Source: Nocardia suismassiliense (lineage in GTDB: Bacteria; Actinomycetota; Actinomycetes; Mycobacteriales; Mycobacteriaceae). Taken from it: a stretch of DNA of 64,000 bases. The notes under the pieces were generated by a model that was given only the letters and a program-made list of their open reading frames with translations, searched no databases and was not told the DNA's origin. The translations under genes and the position numbers were made by a program. Positions 8,339-16,724 of this stretch are shown here, piece after piece. The stretch spans positions 4,026,694 through 4,090,693 of the forward strand of contig NZ_LT985361.1 in assembly GCF_900269665.1 (NCBI RefSeq), read 5' to 3'. The stretch's first letter is position 1. Each line of letters begins with the position of its first letter.

Positions 8339-9919
8339 GTGGGCGTGAGTCATCTGGAGTTGCCGTTTCTCGTGCTGTTCGGCACGATCCTCGCCCAGCC
8401 GCTCGGTCGGCGGCTCGGCGTGGCCCCGGCCGTGCTGATGACGGTGTTCGGTTGTGTGCTTGCCTTGATCCCGGCGGTGCCCGATGTGCGGGTCGCGCCG
8501 GAGTTGATTCTGCCGCTGTTGCTTCCGCCGCTGCTGTACGCGGCGGCGCGGCGCACCTCGTGGCGCACGTTCGCGCAGAACTGGAGTGCGATCGCGCTGC
8601 AGGCGTTCGGGCTGGTGATCGCCACCGCGGTCGTGGTGGCGGTGGTGGTGCATCTGTGGCATCCGGCGGTGCCGCTGGCCGTGGCATTCGTGCTCGGCGC
8701 GCTGGTGGCACCGCCGGACCCGGTGGCCGTCGGCGCGCTGGCCGGTCGGCTCGGGCTGCCGCGGCGGCTGGTCGCGGTGCTGGAAGGGGAGGGGCTGTTC
8801 AACGATGTGACCGCGATCGTGCTGTACGGGATCGCGGTGCAGGCGGTGGTCACCGGGCAGTTCTCCGCGTGGTCGGCGGCGCTGGACTTCGTGGTGTCGG
8901 CGGTGGTCGGTGTCGCGGTCGGGTTGGTGTTCGGCTGGGGCGGCAGCCGGTTGATGCGGCGGCTGGACGAGGCGGCGTGGCAGGTGGCGCTGGGATTGGC
9001 GCTGCCGTTCGCGGCCTATCGGCTGGCCGAGGCCTGGGGCGGGTCGGCGGTGCTCGCGGTGCTGGTGTGCGCGCTGTATCTGACCGACGCGGCCAGCGAT
9101 TTCGGTGACAGCGACTATCGGCTGGTCGGGGACTCGTTCTGGGCGATCATCGAAATGCTGGTCACCGGAATCGCTTTCGGGCTGATCGGACTGGAGTTGG
9201 CCACCGTGCTGCACGATGTAGGGCCGGAGTGGCCGCGCTTCCTCGGGGTGTCCGGCGCGGTGATCGGTGCTGTTGTCGGGGTGCGGCTGGTCTGGTTGAT
9301 GGGGACGTGGGCGGTGTTCGGTCGCTGGTGGCGGCGTAAGGAGGCGGACGAGCCGTATACCTGGCGGGAGACGATGGTCACCTGGTGGGCGGGGCAGCGC
9401 GGGGTGGCCACGGTGGCGTTGGCCTTGGCGGTGCCGTTGACCACCGAGTCGGGGGCCGCGTTCCCGTGGCGCAACGGAATCTTGTTCACCGCTTTTGCTT
9501 TGGTGTTGTTCACTTTGCTGATTCAGGGGCCGACGTTGTCGCTTGTGGTGCGTGCGACGGGAGTTCGGGTCGATACCGAGTCGGAGCGGTTGATGGAGCG
9601 GCAGCTGTGGACTCGGATTCTGCGTGCGGAGCTGGCCCGGCTGCAACAGGTCGCGCAGACGGAGGACCTACCGGACGAGGTGTACGACCGGTTGCACGTC
9701 GGGATCGAAAGGCGCTTGGCACGAGCCGATCCCGAAGCGGCCGACGACGCGAAGGCGGCGGCCGAGGGTAGTTTCGGGCTGAACCGCAAGCTCGATCGGA
9801 TCAATCAGGAGGTGCTGGCGGCGGGGCGTACCGAGGCTATGGCTGCGCGGCGGGAACCCGGGGTGCCGCCGGATCTGGTCGATCGGGTGATGCGCCGGCT
9901 CGACCTGCGCTCGCCGTAG
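8339..9919 (+). CDS. CPA1-family Na+/H+ antiporter
   Basis: This 526-residue membrane protein has about 12 hydrophobic segments. Its signature regions are AALVAPPDPVAVGALAGRLG-like (near 125) and LEGEGLFNDVTAIVLYGIAV (near 150), matching the CPA1/NhaP monovalent cation-proton antiporters. The acidic and Asn residues in the latter motif form the ion site in the family. A cytosolic C-terminal tail of about 120 charged residues follows the last membrane segment. Starts at GTG 8339 or GTG 8345 are both possible. It is transcribed alone next to the broken AraC gene; a role in pH or sodium homeostasis is likely. Confidence 0.9.
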   Translation: MGVSHLELPFLVLFGTILAQPLGRRLGVAPAVLMTVFGCVLALIPAVPDVRVAPELILPLLLPPLLYAAARRTSWRTFAQNWSAIALQAFGLVIATAVVVAVVVHLWHPAVPLAVAFVLGALVAPPDPVAVGALAGRLGLPRRLVAVLEGEGLFNDVTAIVLYGIAVQAVVTGQFSAWSAALDFVVSAVVGVAVGLVFGWGGSRLMRRLDEAAWQVALGLALPFAAYRLAEAWGGSAVLAVLVCALYLTDAASDFGDSDYRLVGDSFWAIIEMLVTGIAFGLIGLELATVLHDVGPEWPRFLGVSGAVIGAVVGVRLVWLMGTWAVFGRWWRRKEADEPYTWRETMVTWWAGQRGVATVALALAVPLTTESGAAFPWRNGILFTAFALVLFTLLIQGPTLSLVVRATGVRVDTESERLMERQLWTRILRAELARLQQVAQTEDLPDEVYDRLHVGIERRLARADPEAADDAKAAAEGSFGLNRKLDRINQEVLAAGRTEAMAARREPGVPPDLVDRVMRRLDLRSP

Positions 9920-10050
9920 CGCTGCGCATTACCATCGGTTGCCTGAGCGGGCGACACGCGGACTTCGGCTGGTCGAGGCGTGTGGGCCGTCTTCGCATCC
10001 CTATAGCAAACAGCCCGGCGAAGCTCCCGAACGTCGGCGCGGTCTGCTGC

Positions 10051-10056
10051 TACCGT
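10051..10056 (+). promoter_or_regulatory. -10-like TACCGT, leaderless start for the YhgE-like gene
   Basis: A TANNNT hexamer ends eight bases before the in-frame GTG at 10065, and no ribosome site is present. This is the usual layout of leaderless mRNAs in actinobacteria, and it favours 10065 over the longer TTG start at 9939. Confidence 0.4.
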
Positions 10057-10064
10057 CCGACACC

Positions 10065-11396
10065 GTGACTTCGGACAGCGTGGAAGCAGCCCGATCGGAC
10101 CGTCGTCTCGGCCTGCGCATGTGGCTTCTGCCGGTGGTTGTGCTGGGCGTGTTCATGGCGCTGCTCGGCACGATGTATCTGGCGTACGTGGTCGATCCGG
10201 AAGAGAACATGCACGACTTTCCGATCGCACTGGTGAATCAGGACGTCGGTGACACGATCGGCGCGCCGGGGCAGGAACGGCGGGTGGTCTTCGGGGACGA
10301 GGGCACCGAGGGGCTGAAGAAGGCGGGGGCCGCGGGCAAGATCGACTTGCAGCTGGTCTCCGCCAATGAGGCGTCGCTGCGCATGCAGGACAACAAGGTG
10401 TACGGCACGATCCTGATTCCGAGCGACTTCAGCAAACGGCTGGGCATCCTCGGGGTCGGTAGCGTGATTCCCGGCGATATCGAGCGGCCGATCATCACGT
10501 TGCAAACCAATCCGCGCAGTGGCGCGTTCGTGACCGAGATCGTCACGCAGATCGGGACGCAGGCGCTCGATCAGGTGAACACGCAGGTCGGCCAGCAGTT
10601 GACCGAGCAGGTGCGGGCGCAGTTGACACCCCCGCCCGGCGGGCCGCCCGCACCCGAACTGAGTGGCGCCAGCCGGGTTGCGCTCGCCGAGCCGCTGCAG
10701 ATCGTCACCGAACCGTTCCATCCGTTGCCCAGCGGCACCGGGCAGGGGCTCACGGCGTTCTTCTACGCGCTGCTGCTCCTGCTGGCCGGGCTGGTCGGCT
10801 CGATGACCATCCACACGATGATCGACGCGCAACTCGGCTTCGTGCCCACCGAGTACGGGCCGTGGTTCGTGCATTTCCCGCCGACGCCGATCTCGCGCTT
10901 CCACACGCTGCTGATCAAATGGGGCGTCATGGTGGTGACCGCGAATGTTGTTGCGGGGGTGTTCCTGCTCGTCGCGAAGGCGCTCGGCATGCCGCTCGAT
11001 CATCCGCTCGGGCTCTTCCTCTACAGCGCGCTGGCCATCATCGCCGTCGGCGTCACCGGACTGTCCGTGCTCGCGGCCGTCGGGTCGGCGGGCCTGCTGA
11101 TCAACCTGATCTTGTTCATCATTCTCGGGCTGCCCTCCTCCGGTGGCACCGTGCCGATCGAGGCGACGCCGAAATACTTCAGCTGGCTGGCGTCGTTCGA
11201 GCCGATGCACCAGGTGTTCCTCGGGGTGCGCGCGATCCTCTACTTCGACGCGAGCGGTCCGGCGGGGCTCAGCAGGGGTGTCTGGATGGCGGCCCTCGGA
11301 CTGGCCATCGGTCTCGTGCTCGGCGTGGTGATCACGCGGTGGTACGACTTTAAAGGCTTGCGCCGCAGTGGAACCGGTCGTGCGGTAGCGGAGTAG
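10065..11396 (+). CDS. YhgE/Pip-like (DUF3533/ABC-2-type) membrane protein
   Basis: From GTG 10065 the protein has 443 residues. One N-terminal membrane helix (LLPVVVLGVFMALLGTMYLA) is followed by a large external domain opening FPIALVNQDVG, then a C-terminal block of about five membrane helices. This is the layout of YhgE/Pip and related ABC-2 permease-like proteins involved in export or phage/secretion-associated functions. A 42-codon upstream extension to TTG 9939 is possible, but it has no ribosome site and reads as low-complexity sequence. No ATPase gene is nearby, so it may act alone. Exact function unknown. Confidence 0.8.
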   Translation: MTSDSVEAARSDRRLGLRMWLLPVVVLGVFMALLGTMYLAYVVDPEENMHDFPIALVNQDVGDTIGAPGQERRVVFGDEGTEGLKKAGAAGKIDLQLVSANEASLRMQDNKVYGTILIPSDFSKRLGILGVGSVIPGDIERPIITLQTNPRSGAFVTEIVTQIGTQALDQVNTQVGQQLTEQVRAQLTPPPGGPPAPELSGASRVALAEPLQIVTEPFHPLPSGTGQGLTAFFYALLLLLAGLVGSMTIHTMIDAQLGFVPTEYGPWFVHFPPTPISRFHTLLIKWGVMVVTANVVAGVFLLVAKALGMPLDHPLGLFLYSALAIIAVGVTGLSVLAAVGSAGLLINLILFIILGLPSSGGTVPIEATPKYFSWLASFEPMHQVFLGVRAILYFDASGPAGLSRGVWMAALGLAIGLVLGVVITRWYDFKGLRRSGTGRAVAE

Positions 11397-11533
11397 CACG
11401 TCAGGCCGGGATTCCGGGCTGGTGCCGGGCTTGTCCGTTCCTGCCTCGATAGGCGGGGGTTCTGCGTACCCTGGGTCGGCGAGTCGTCCGTCGACCGCAG
11501 GTCAGCCGAATCCCTTCGACCAGAGAGCGTTTC

Positions 11534-12661
11534 GTGACTACTGCCCAGTTTTCTTTTCCGGTCCGCGATGTCGAGCGCAAGGTGCTCGACCGAGTCGCCG
11601 AGTTGGCGGAGGGGTTTCGGGCCGTCGCGGCCGAGTACGACGAGCGGGCCGAAATTGCGGTGGGGCACCTGACGGCGCTACACGACGCGGAGGTCGATCG
11701 GGCGGTATTACCCGAGCACGTAGGCGGTCTCGGGCTGAGCTACTCGGCGTTCGGGCATCTGGTGTGCGTGCTCGCGAAGGCGGATCCGTCGACGGCGACG
11801 ATCTGGACGATGCACGCGGGGGCCGGGGTCGCGCTCGCGGAATTCACCGAGGAAACGCTCGGCTCGTTCTTCGCCGACGAGTTCCTCGCGGGCAAGCGTT
11901 TCGCCAACGCGCTGTCCGAACCCGCCAGCGGGAACCGGTTTCTCAATCCCCAGCAAGACGCCTTCCCCGTCGCGGGTGGTTGGTCGCTGACCGGGGCGAA
12001 GCGATTCGTCTCCGGTTGCGAGATCGCGGAGTATCTGTTGGTGAACGCGCGGGTCGACGACGTGCCCGCGTTCTTCGGGGTGGTGCCCGACGAGACGGTG
12101 TCGACCATTCCGATCTGGGACACCCTCGGCCTGCGGGCGACGCGCAGTCAGCTGCTGTCCTTCGACAACACCTTGTTGCGGGCCGAGTATCGCGGCCGGG
12201 CACCAGGGTTCGGGGATTTTGCGGTGATCCCGGCCGGACTGCCCGCCATCTCGCTCGGCATCGCCGACGCGGCGCTGGACGCGCTGGTGGAGCACGCGCA
12301 GTCGCGGGTGATCCTCGGTAAGCCGCTGTCGCATCAGCAGTGGGTGCAGTACGAGGTTGCCGACGTGCAGACCAAACTGGCGGCGGCGCATGCGTTGTAC
12401 GAGCGGGCGCTGTGGGAGGCCGACAACGGGGTGCCGAGTTTCTTCCCGAATCTGTCGCGGGCGAAGTATCTCGCCAACAAGGTCGCTGTGGATGTCGCGC
12501 AACTGGGTGTGCGGGTGGGTGGTGCGTCGGGTTATCTCAAAAAGTCGCCCATCCAACGCCATCTGCGTGATGCCGAGGCGGGGCAGCTGATGGCGTACTC
12601 GACCGAGGTGATCGCCGGTGAGATCGGCAGGTCAGTGCTCGGCGTGCCGGAAGGCGAGTAG
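11534..12661 (+). CDS. Acyl-CoA dehydrogenase family flavoprotein
   Basis: This 375-residue protein has the acyl-CoA dehydrogenase fold: an N-terminal helical domain with LPEHVGGLGLSYSAFGHLVC, a middle beta domain with FANALSEPASGNR and GWSLTGAKRFVSGCEIAEY, and a C-terminal helical bundle with the LGVRVGGASGYLKKSPIQRH flavin/substrate segment. The usual catalytic Glu position is not evident, so it could be a DszC/hydroxylase-type relative rather than a true dehydrogenase. The gene starts at GTG with an AGAG-like ribosome site and precedes a thioesterase, which suggests fatty or aromatic acyl metabolism. Confidence 0.82.
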   Translation: MTTAQFSFPVRDVERKVLDRVAELAEGFRAVAAEYDERAEIAVGHLTALHDAEVDRAVLPEHVGGLGLSYSAFGHLVCVLAKADPSTATIWTMHAGAGVALAEFTEETLGSFFADEFLAGKRFANALSEPASGNRFLNPQQDAFPVAGGWSLTGAKRFVSGCEIAEYLLVNARVDDVPAFFGVVPDETVSTIPIWDTLGLRATRSQLLSFDNTLLRAEYRGRAPGFGDFAVIPAGLPAISLGIADAALDALVEHAQSRVILGKPLSHQQWVQYEVADVQTKLAAAHALYERALWEADNGVPSFFPNLSRAKYLANKVAVDVAQLGVRVGGASGYLKKSPIQRHLRDAEAGQLMAYSTEVIAGEIGRSVLGVPEGE

Positions 12662-12793
12662 CCGGATCCACGGTGCTCCCGTTCGGCGTTTCGATCAGCC
12701 GATCGAAGCTGAAAATGCAAGGGCGGCATGCCCGCTGGTGTTCATCGGGCGCTGGTCGAATGGCCTGGCATCGTTCGCCAGGGAGGACACGTC

Positions 12794-13303
12794 ATGACCA
12801 GCACCGACACACATGCCAACGAGCCGGCCACACGCGCCAACGGCGCAGGCGCGCGGGCCGACGCCACCGTGGCGTCCCGCGTCGACGAACTGACCACGGT
12901 ATTCGAGCGTGGTCTGCAGGAGAACCTGGGCGTCGGCGCGTCATTGGGGATACGATTGGAGACCGCGGGGGACGGCTATACGCGGTACTACCTGGATCCG
13001 AATCCGGCCACCATCAACGCCATGTTCACCGTGCACGGCGGGGTCATCGCGACCCTGATGGACACGGCCATGGGCAGCGCCGTCTTCACCAAACTCGGTG
13101 ACGGCGTTGCCTATACGACGCTGGAGCTCAAGGTGAACTTCATTCGTTCGGTGACGCTGGATGGTTCGCGACTCACCTGTGAGGCCAACGCGATTCACGT
13201 CGGCAGGCGGACCGCGACGGCCGAGGGCCGGATCGTCGACGGCAACGGCAAGCTGATCGCGCACGGGTCGACCACGATTCTGGTACTCAACCCGGAGAAG
13301 TGA
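12794..13303 (+). CDS. PaaI-type hotdog thioesterase
   Basis: The ATG at 12794 has an AGGGAGGA site; upstream in-frame starts lack one. The 169-residue product carries the hotdog signature MFTVHGGVIATLMDTAMG, where the family's catalytic Asp lies in the long helix, and a YTTLELKVNFIRSV strand. It should hydrolyse acyl- or aryl-CoA thioesters in the cytosol. It follows the acyl-CoA dehydrogenase by 132 bases and ends at a strong two-way terminator, so it may be the last gene of that unit. Confidence 0.88.
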   Translation: MTSTDTHANEPATRANGAGARADATVASRVDELTTVFERGLQENLGVGASLGIRLETAGDGYTRYYLDPNPATINAMFTVHGGVIATLMDTAMGSAVFTKLGDGVAYTTLELKVNFIRSVTLDGSRLTCEANAIHVGRRTATAEGRIVDGNGKLIAHGSTTILVLNPEK

Positions 13304-13312
13304 GCTGTGCCG

Positions 13313-13354
13313 AATGGCTCTGCCCCCGAGACACTCTCGGTGGGCAGGGCCATT
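13313..13354. terminator. Bidirectional intrinsic terminator
   Basis: An 18-bp imperfect stem (AATGGC...GAG with CTCGG...GCCATT, one wobble and one bulge) lies exactly between the convergent thioesterase and diiron-enzyme genes and separates the housekeeping region from the fatty-acid cluster. Confidence 0.8.
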
Positions 13355-13366
13355 TCGCTGCTGAGC

Positions 13367-14209
13367 TCAGGCGACGGTGCGGCACTCCTCGATGAAGTGC
13401 ACCAGCTCGTCGAGCCGATCGGTGCGAGCGTCCACCGCGCGATCGATCACCTTCACCAGGTGCTCGTACGCCTCGGTGTGGTCGTAGGCCGCCACGTCGG
13501 CGATCTTCAATGCCCAGCGCCAGTACCCACGCATGGTGTCGGCCAACGGCATTCGGAAGTTGGCGATCACGTCGCGGATCGGTTCGACCGTCGCGTCACC
13601 GTGCACCCGCAGGTACCGGCCGACCACGTCGGCCATGAAGCTGAAATGCCGTGCCTCGTCGCGGGCCAGCCGCGCCAGCACCGAGGCGAGCACCGGGTCG
13701 TCGACCACGTCCCGCAGATGCTGGTAGTACATCTGCGTGGCCTTCTCCTGCACCAGCGCGTAAGCGAAGAACTGCACCGGATGGTCGTAGGGCAGGTCGA
13801 ACGGTTTCTGCCCCTCGATCGCCAATTCCGTACGCAGCGCGCCACGTTCGGCGATACCGGCCGCCTCCTGATAGCGGGTCAGTGCGCGTGCGTGCGTGTC
13901 CTCCTCCAAGGCCCAGCGCACGGTGAAGTGGTACAGCTCGCGGTTATGGATGAAGGCGGCCCGGTCGACGGTGTCGTCGACCGGGAAATACCGGTGGTAC
14001 ACCTCGAAATAGCCGGGCAGGTGGTCCTCGATCAGCGTGACGAACTGCACCGCCGACCGCTGCCCTTCGGTGAGCCTGCCCGCGTCCGCGCGGGACCAGT
14101 CGAACGCGGTCTCGACATCCCAGGAGCGGGCGGCGGGGGAGGCGGCGAGGAAGCCGTCGACCGCCGCGGTCACCTCGTCGACCGGGATCAGTGTCGATTC
14201 GATATCCAT
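13367..14209 (-). CDS. Ferritin-like diiron enzyme, acyl-ACP desaturase-like (first copy)
   Basis: This 280-residue helical protein has the six-ligand pattern of soluble acyl-ACP desaturases: Glu61 in IEDHLPGY, Glu103/His106 in EEDTH, Glu155 in VQEKATQ, and Glu185/His188 in DEARH. It is close in length to mycobacterial DesA2. Such enzymes use O2 and a ferredoxin to desaturate or hydroxylate ACP-bound acyl chains. It is the last gene of the leftward operon with an ACP and acyl-AMP ligase, so an ACP-tethered substrate is likely. The ATG has an AGGAGAGG-type site. It could also be an oxygenase or N-oxygenase; the fold alone does not decide. Confidence 0.85.
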   Translation of the reverse strand: MDIESTLIPVDEVTAAVDGFLAASPAARSWDVETAFDWSRADAGRLTEGQRSAVQFVTLIEDHLPGYFEVYHRYFPVDDTVDRAAFIHNRELYHFTVRWALEEDTHARALTRYQEAAGIAERGALRTELAIEGQKPFDLPYDHPVQFFAYALVQEKATQMYYQHLRDVVDDPVLASVLARLARDEARHFSFMADVVGRYLRVHGDATVEPIRDVIANFRMPLADTMRGYWRWALKIADVAAYDHTEAYEHLVKVIDRAVDARTDRLDELVHFIEECRTVA

Positions 14210-14225
14210 GTGCCTCTCCTGACCC

Positions 14226-15059
14226 TCAGCGGGCGTTACGGCACGTCAGTGCGTAATGTTTTGTGGTGTAGCCCCATCCGGCGTTGGCGATCTCCAGGTA
14301 GTGCCGCAGTTTGGCGGCCAGGCCCGGCCCGTGCGCGTCGATGCGGTCGGCGGAGGCGTACACGTTGGCGATCCAGTCGTCGATGGTGCGCCGGTAGTGG
14401 TCGGTGAGATCGTCCACCGCGATGATCGAGAAACCCGCGTCCTCGGCGGCGGTCACCAGGTCCGACAGCGGACGCAGATCACCCCAGCCGAAGATGTCCT
14501 CGCGCACGAACTCGGTGCCGGCCCGGGTGTCGAAAGCGGTGCGCGCCGAGGCGTTTCGGAAGCAACTCTCCGAGACATACAGCGTGCCGCCGCGGCGCAG
14601 CACCGTGCGGGCGCGCCGGAAGACCTCGCCGAGATCGGGCATGTGCACGATCGAACCGAGCAGGGTTACCGCGTCGACGCTGCGGTGCGGCAGGTCGAGC
14701 TGTTCGAAATGGCCGACCCGGGTATGGACCCGCTCGGCGACTCCGCGCGCCGCCGCCTGCTCCGCGATGTACTCGTGCTGGCGCGGTGCCGGGCTGATAC
14801 CCAGTGTGTCGCAGCCGAACTCCTCGGCCATGAACAGGATCAGCGAACCCCAGCCGCAGCCGACGTCCAGGAGTCGCTCGCCGCCGCGCAGGCTGAGCCG
14901 GTCGGCGACGAACCGGAGCTTGGTGCGCTGCGCCTGCTCCAGGGTGTCGGTGTCGGCGGTGTACAGCGCGGAGCTGTACTTGCGCAGCGGGTCGAGGAAC
15001 TGGCCGAAGATGTCCGGATCGAGATCGTAGTGCTGGTTGGTGTCGGCGGTGACGGTCAT
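14226..15059 (-). CDS. Cyclopropane-fatty-acid-synthase-like SAM methyltransferase
   Basis: This 277-residue protein has a SAM motif, LLDVGCGWGSLILFMAEEFG, near residue 64, with the GCGWG form typical of the CFA synthase/mycolate methyltransferase group. A C-terminal half is rich in aromatic residues. It lacks the full N-terminal helices of mycolic acid cyclopropane synthases, so C- or O-methylation of an acyl chain or its carboxyl is equally likely. Its start overlaps the ACP stop by four bases, which couples it to carrier-protein synthesis. Confidence 0.85.
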   Translation of the reverse strand: MTVTADTNQHYDLDPDIFGQFLDPLRKYSSALYTADTDTLEQAQRTKLRFVADRLSLRGGERLLDVGCGWGSLILFMAEEFGCDTLGISPAPRQHEYIAEQAAARGVAERVHTRVGHFEQLDLPHRSVDAVTLLGSIVHMPDLGEVFRRARTVLRRGGTLYVSESCFRNASARTAFDTRAGTEFVREDIFGWGDLRPLSDLVTAAEDAGFSIIAVDDLTDHYRRTIDDWIANVYASADRIDAHGPGLAAKLRHYLEIANAGWGYTTKHYALTCRNAR

Positions 15060-15313
15060 GCGGCCGCCTCGCTCAGCGTCCGATCCACGACCTCGACGAC
15101 ATCGTTGAGGGTGGACAGGCCGAAGACGTCCTCGTCCTCCAGCTCGATGTCATAGGTGCGCTCGATCTTGGCGACCATGCGCAGCACTCGCACGGAGTCG
15201 ACGCCCGCCATGCCACGCAGGTCGACGTCGGGCCGCAGGTCGGCCTCGGCGATGCCGGTCTCGGCGGCGGCGATCTCGGTGACGGTGCGCAGGATGTCGG
15301 CGGGATTCGTCAT
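15056..15313 (-). CDS. Free-standing acyl carrier protein
   Basis: This 85-residue acidic protein has the four-helix ACP pattern with phosphopantetheine site GVDSVR (Ser40), followed by LEDEDVFGLSTLNDVVEVVD. It should carry an acyl chain as a thioester after modification by a phosphopantetheinyl transferase encoded elsewhere. It overlaps the thioesterase upstream and the methyltransferase downstream by four bases each, and shares an operon with a fatty acyl-AMP ligase and two desaturase-like enzymes. This makes it the probable carrier on which the pathway runs. It is too short to be a NRPS/PKS fragment. Confidence 0.93.
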   Translation of the reverse strand: MTNPADILRTVTEIAAAETGIAEADLRPDVDLRGMAGVDSVRVLRMVAKIERTYDIELEDEDVFGLSTLNDVVEVVDRTLSEAAA

Positions 15314-15891
15314 GAGTGAACTCCATTCATAGACAAGGTATTCGCGGCGGACAGTGCGTCGGAGAGCAGGGTGACCTCGTCGTCGCCCAGGGTGAGCTGG
15401 TGGCGCACATCGTCGAGCGCGAACCGCTGGTAGGTGGCGGTGGAGGTGGCGCAGACGGCGCCGTTGCCGTCGAGGATCTCGGCGGCGGCCTGGATCGGCC
15501 GGTCCGGTGCCGGTGCGGACAGTGTTGCGACACAGCGGTATTCGTGGTCCACGAGCAGTGGCGTGAGGAACCGGGTGCGCTGGGACACCGTGAAGGCCGG
15601 GTAGTTGCGCGCGAGCACGATGAGATTGCCCATCACCTCGTCGCAGATCACGCCGATCAGGCCGCCGTGCACGACACCGGGATACGACTCGAACGCACGG
15701 CCGAGCCGGAAGCCGGCCTGCAAGCCGTCCGGGTGCGGGGTGAAGGCCAACCGGAGGCCGCTCGGGTTGTGTGGTGAGCAGCCGAAGCAGTGGTAGTCGG
15801 GGATGACCGACCACGGGACCTGGACGGTCGCCGCGGCCTGCGATGTGGGCTCGGGCAGGTCGACGTCCTCGACGGCAAGGGAGCGGTCCAT
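15310..15891 (-). CDS. Hotdog-fold acyl thioesterase
   Basis: From the ATG at 15891, four bases after the upstream gene's stop, the protein has 193 residues. It carries HCFGCSPHNPSGL, common in 4HBT/PaaI-like thioesterases, and the active region PGVVHGGLIGVICDEVMG. Within this operon it probably releases the finished or intermediate acyl chain from the ACP. A longer frame to 15936 would overlap the diiron gene and has no ribosome site. The end overlaps the ACP start by four bases. Confidence 0.88.
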   Translation of the reverse strand: MDRSLAVEDVDLPEPTSQAAATVQVPWSVIPDYHCFGCSPHNPSGLRLAFTPHPDGLQAGFRLGRAFESYPGVVHGGLIGVICDEVMGNLIVLARNYPAFTVSQRTRFLTPLLVDHEYRCVATLSAPAPDRPIQAAAEILDGNGAVCATSTATYQRFALDDVRHQLTLGDDEVTLLSDALSAANTLSMNGVHS

Positions 15892-15895
15892 GGCG

Positions 15896-16684
15896 CTAAG
15901 CGATCGCGTCGGCCAGTGCGCGGCGGACCTTGCCATTGCTCGACAGGTCCAGTCCCGTCATGTTGGCGAAGGTGCGGCGTACCTTGTCGTGCAGTACTTC
16001 CAGCTCGCCTTCCGCGGCGACCTGCTCGAGGAACAGCTCGAAGCCGGTGTCGATGGTCTCGTGGTCGCCGAGTTCGCTGATGCCGGCTTTGAAGGTGCTC
16101 ACCGGATGTTTGATCTTCGCCTCGGAGCTGTACACGTACAGCGTCTCCAGTACCGAGGGCAGCTCCTCCGGACGTTGTGCCAGTCGCTTCGTCGCGTAGT
16201 GGATGAACTCGCGTGCGTGGCCCGCTTCGTCGCGACTCGCGCTGAGCAACAAGCCTTTCAGGACCGGCTCCTGCACCCAGGCGGCTACCGCTCGATAGAT
16301 GTGGTTCACCGTGAGCTCGGAGATGATGTTGGTCGCCAGCGTGGCCGACGGCGTGCTGCCGGGGGCGTACGGCTCGCGCATGGCGTCGACCGCCTTGTCG
16401 TCGACGCTCTCGCCGACGGCACCGAGCCAGGCGCGAAACGCGTAGTGGTGCTGCACTTCCTGGTAGCCCCACACCACGGCGAAGGTAGAGAAGTCGTAGT
16501 CGTCGACGAACTCGTTCATGAAGCCGTGCACGGCGGCGATGACGTTGGACTCGCCCATCGTCGCGCTCTTGGCCAGGGTCACGTATTCGGGGCGGACCAG
16601 GGCGCGGTCGACGGTGTCGAGGTCCAGGTCGGCCAGTTTCCAATGCAGGCGCTCGTAATGGCGGAAGACTTCATAGCTGTGCAC
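15896..16684 (-). CDS. Ferritin-like diiron enzyme, acyl-ACP desaturase-like (second copy)
   Basis: This 262-residue helical protein has diiron ligands at Glu45 (MGESNV), Glu76/His79 (QEVQH), Glu123 (SELTVNH) and Glu153/His156 (DEAGH). It is only distantly similar to the other diiron protein of the operon, so the two probably act at different positions or catalyse different steps. It follows the acyl-AMP ligase by 40 bases and precedes the thioesterase by four. By family it would be a desaturase, hydroxylase or aldehyde-forming oxygenase on an acyl-ACP. Confidence 0.83.
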   Translation of the reverse strand: MHSYEVFRHYERLHWKLADLDLDTVDRALVRPEYVTLAKSATMGESNVIAAVHGFMNEFVDDYDFSTFAVVWGYQEVQHHYAFRAWLGAVGESVDDKAVDAMREPYAPGSTPSATLATNIISELTVNHIYRAVAAWVQEPVLKGLLLSASRDEAGHAREFIHYATKRLAQRPEELPSVLETLYVYSSEAKIKHPVSTFKAGISELGDHETIDTGFELFLEQVAAEGELEVLHDKVRRTFANMTGLDLSSNGKVRRALADAIA

Positions 16685-16724
16685 CGGTGACTCCAGTTCG
16701 GTTGTTGGCGAATAGCCTTGGTGG

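Noticed and set aside
9939..10064. 42-codon N-terminal extension of the YhgE-like protein
   Set aside because: No ribosome site, low-complexity sequence, and a -10-like box lies inside it.
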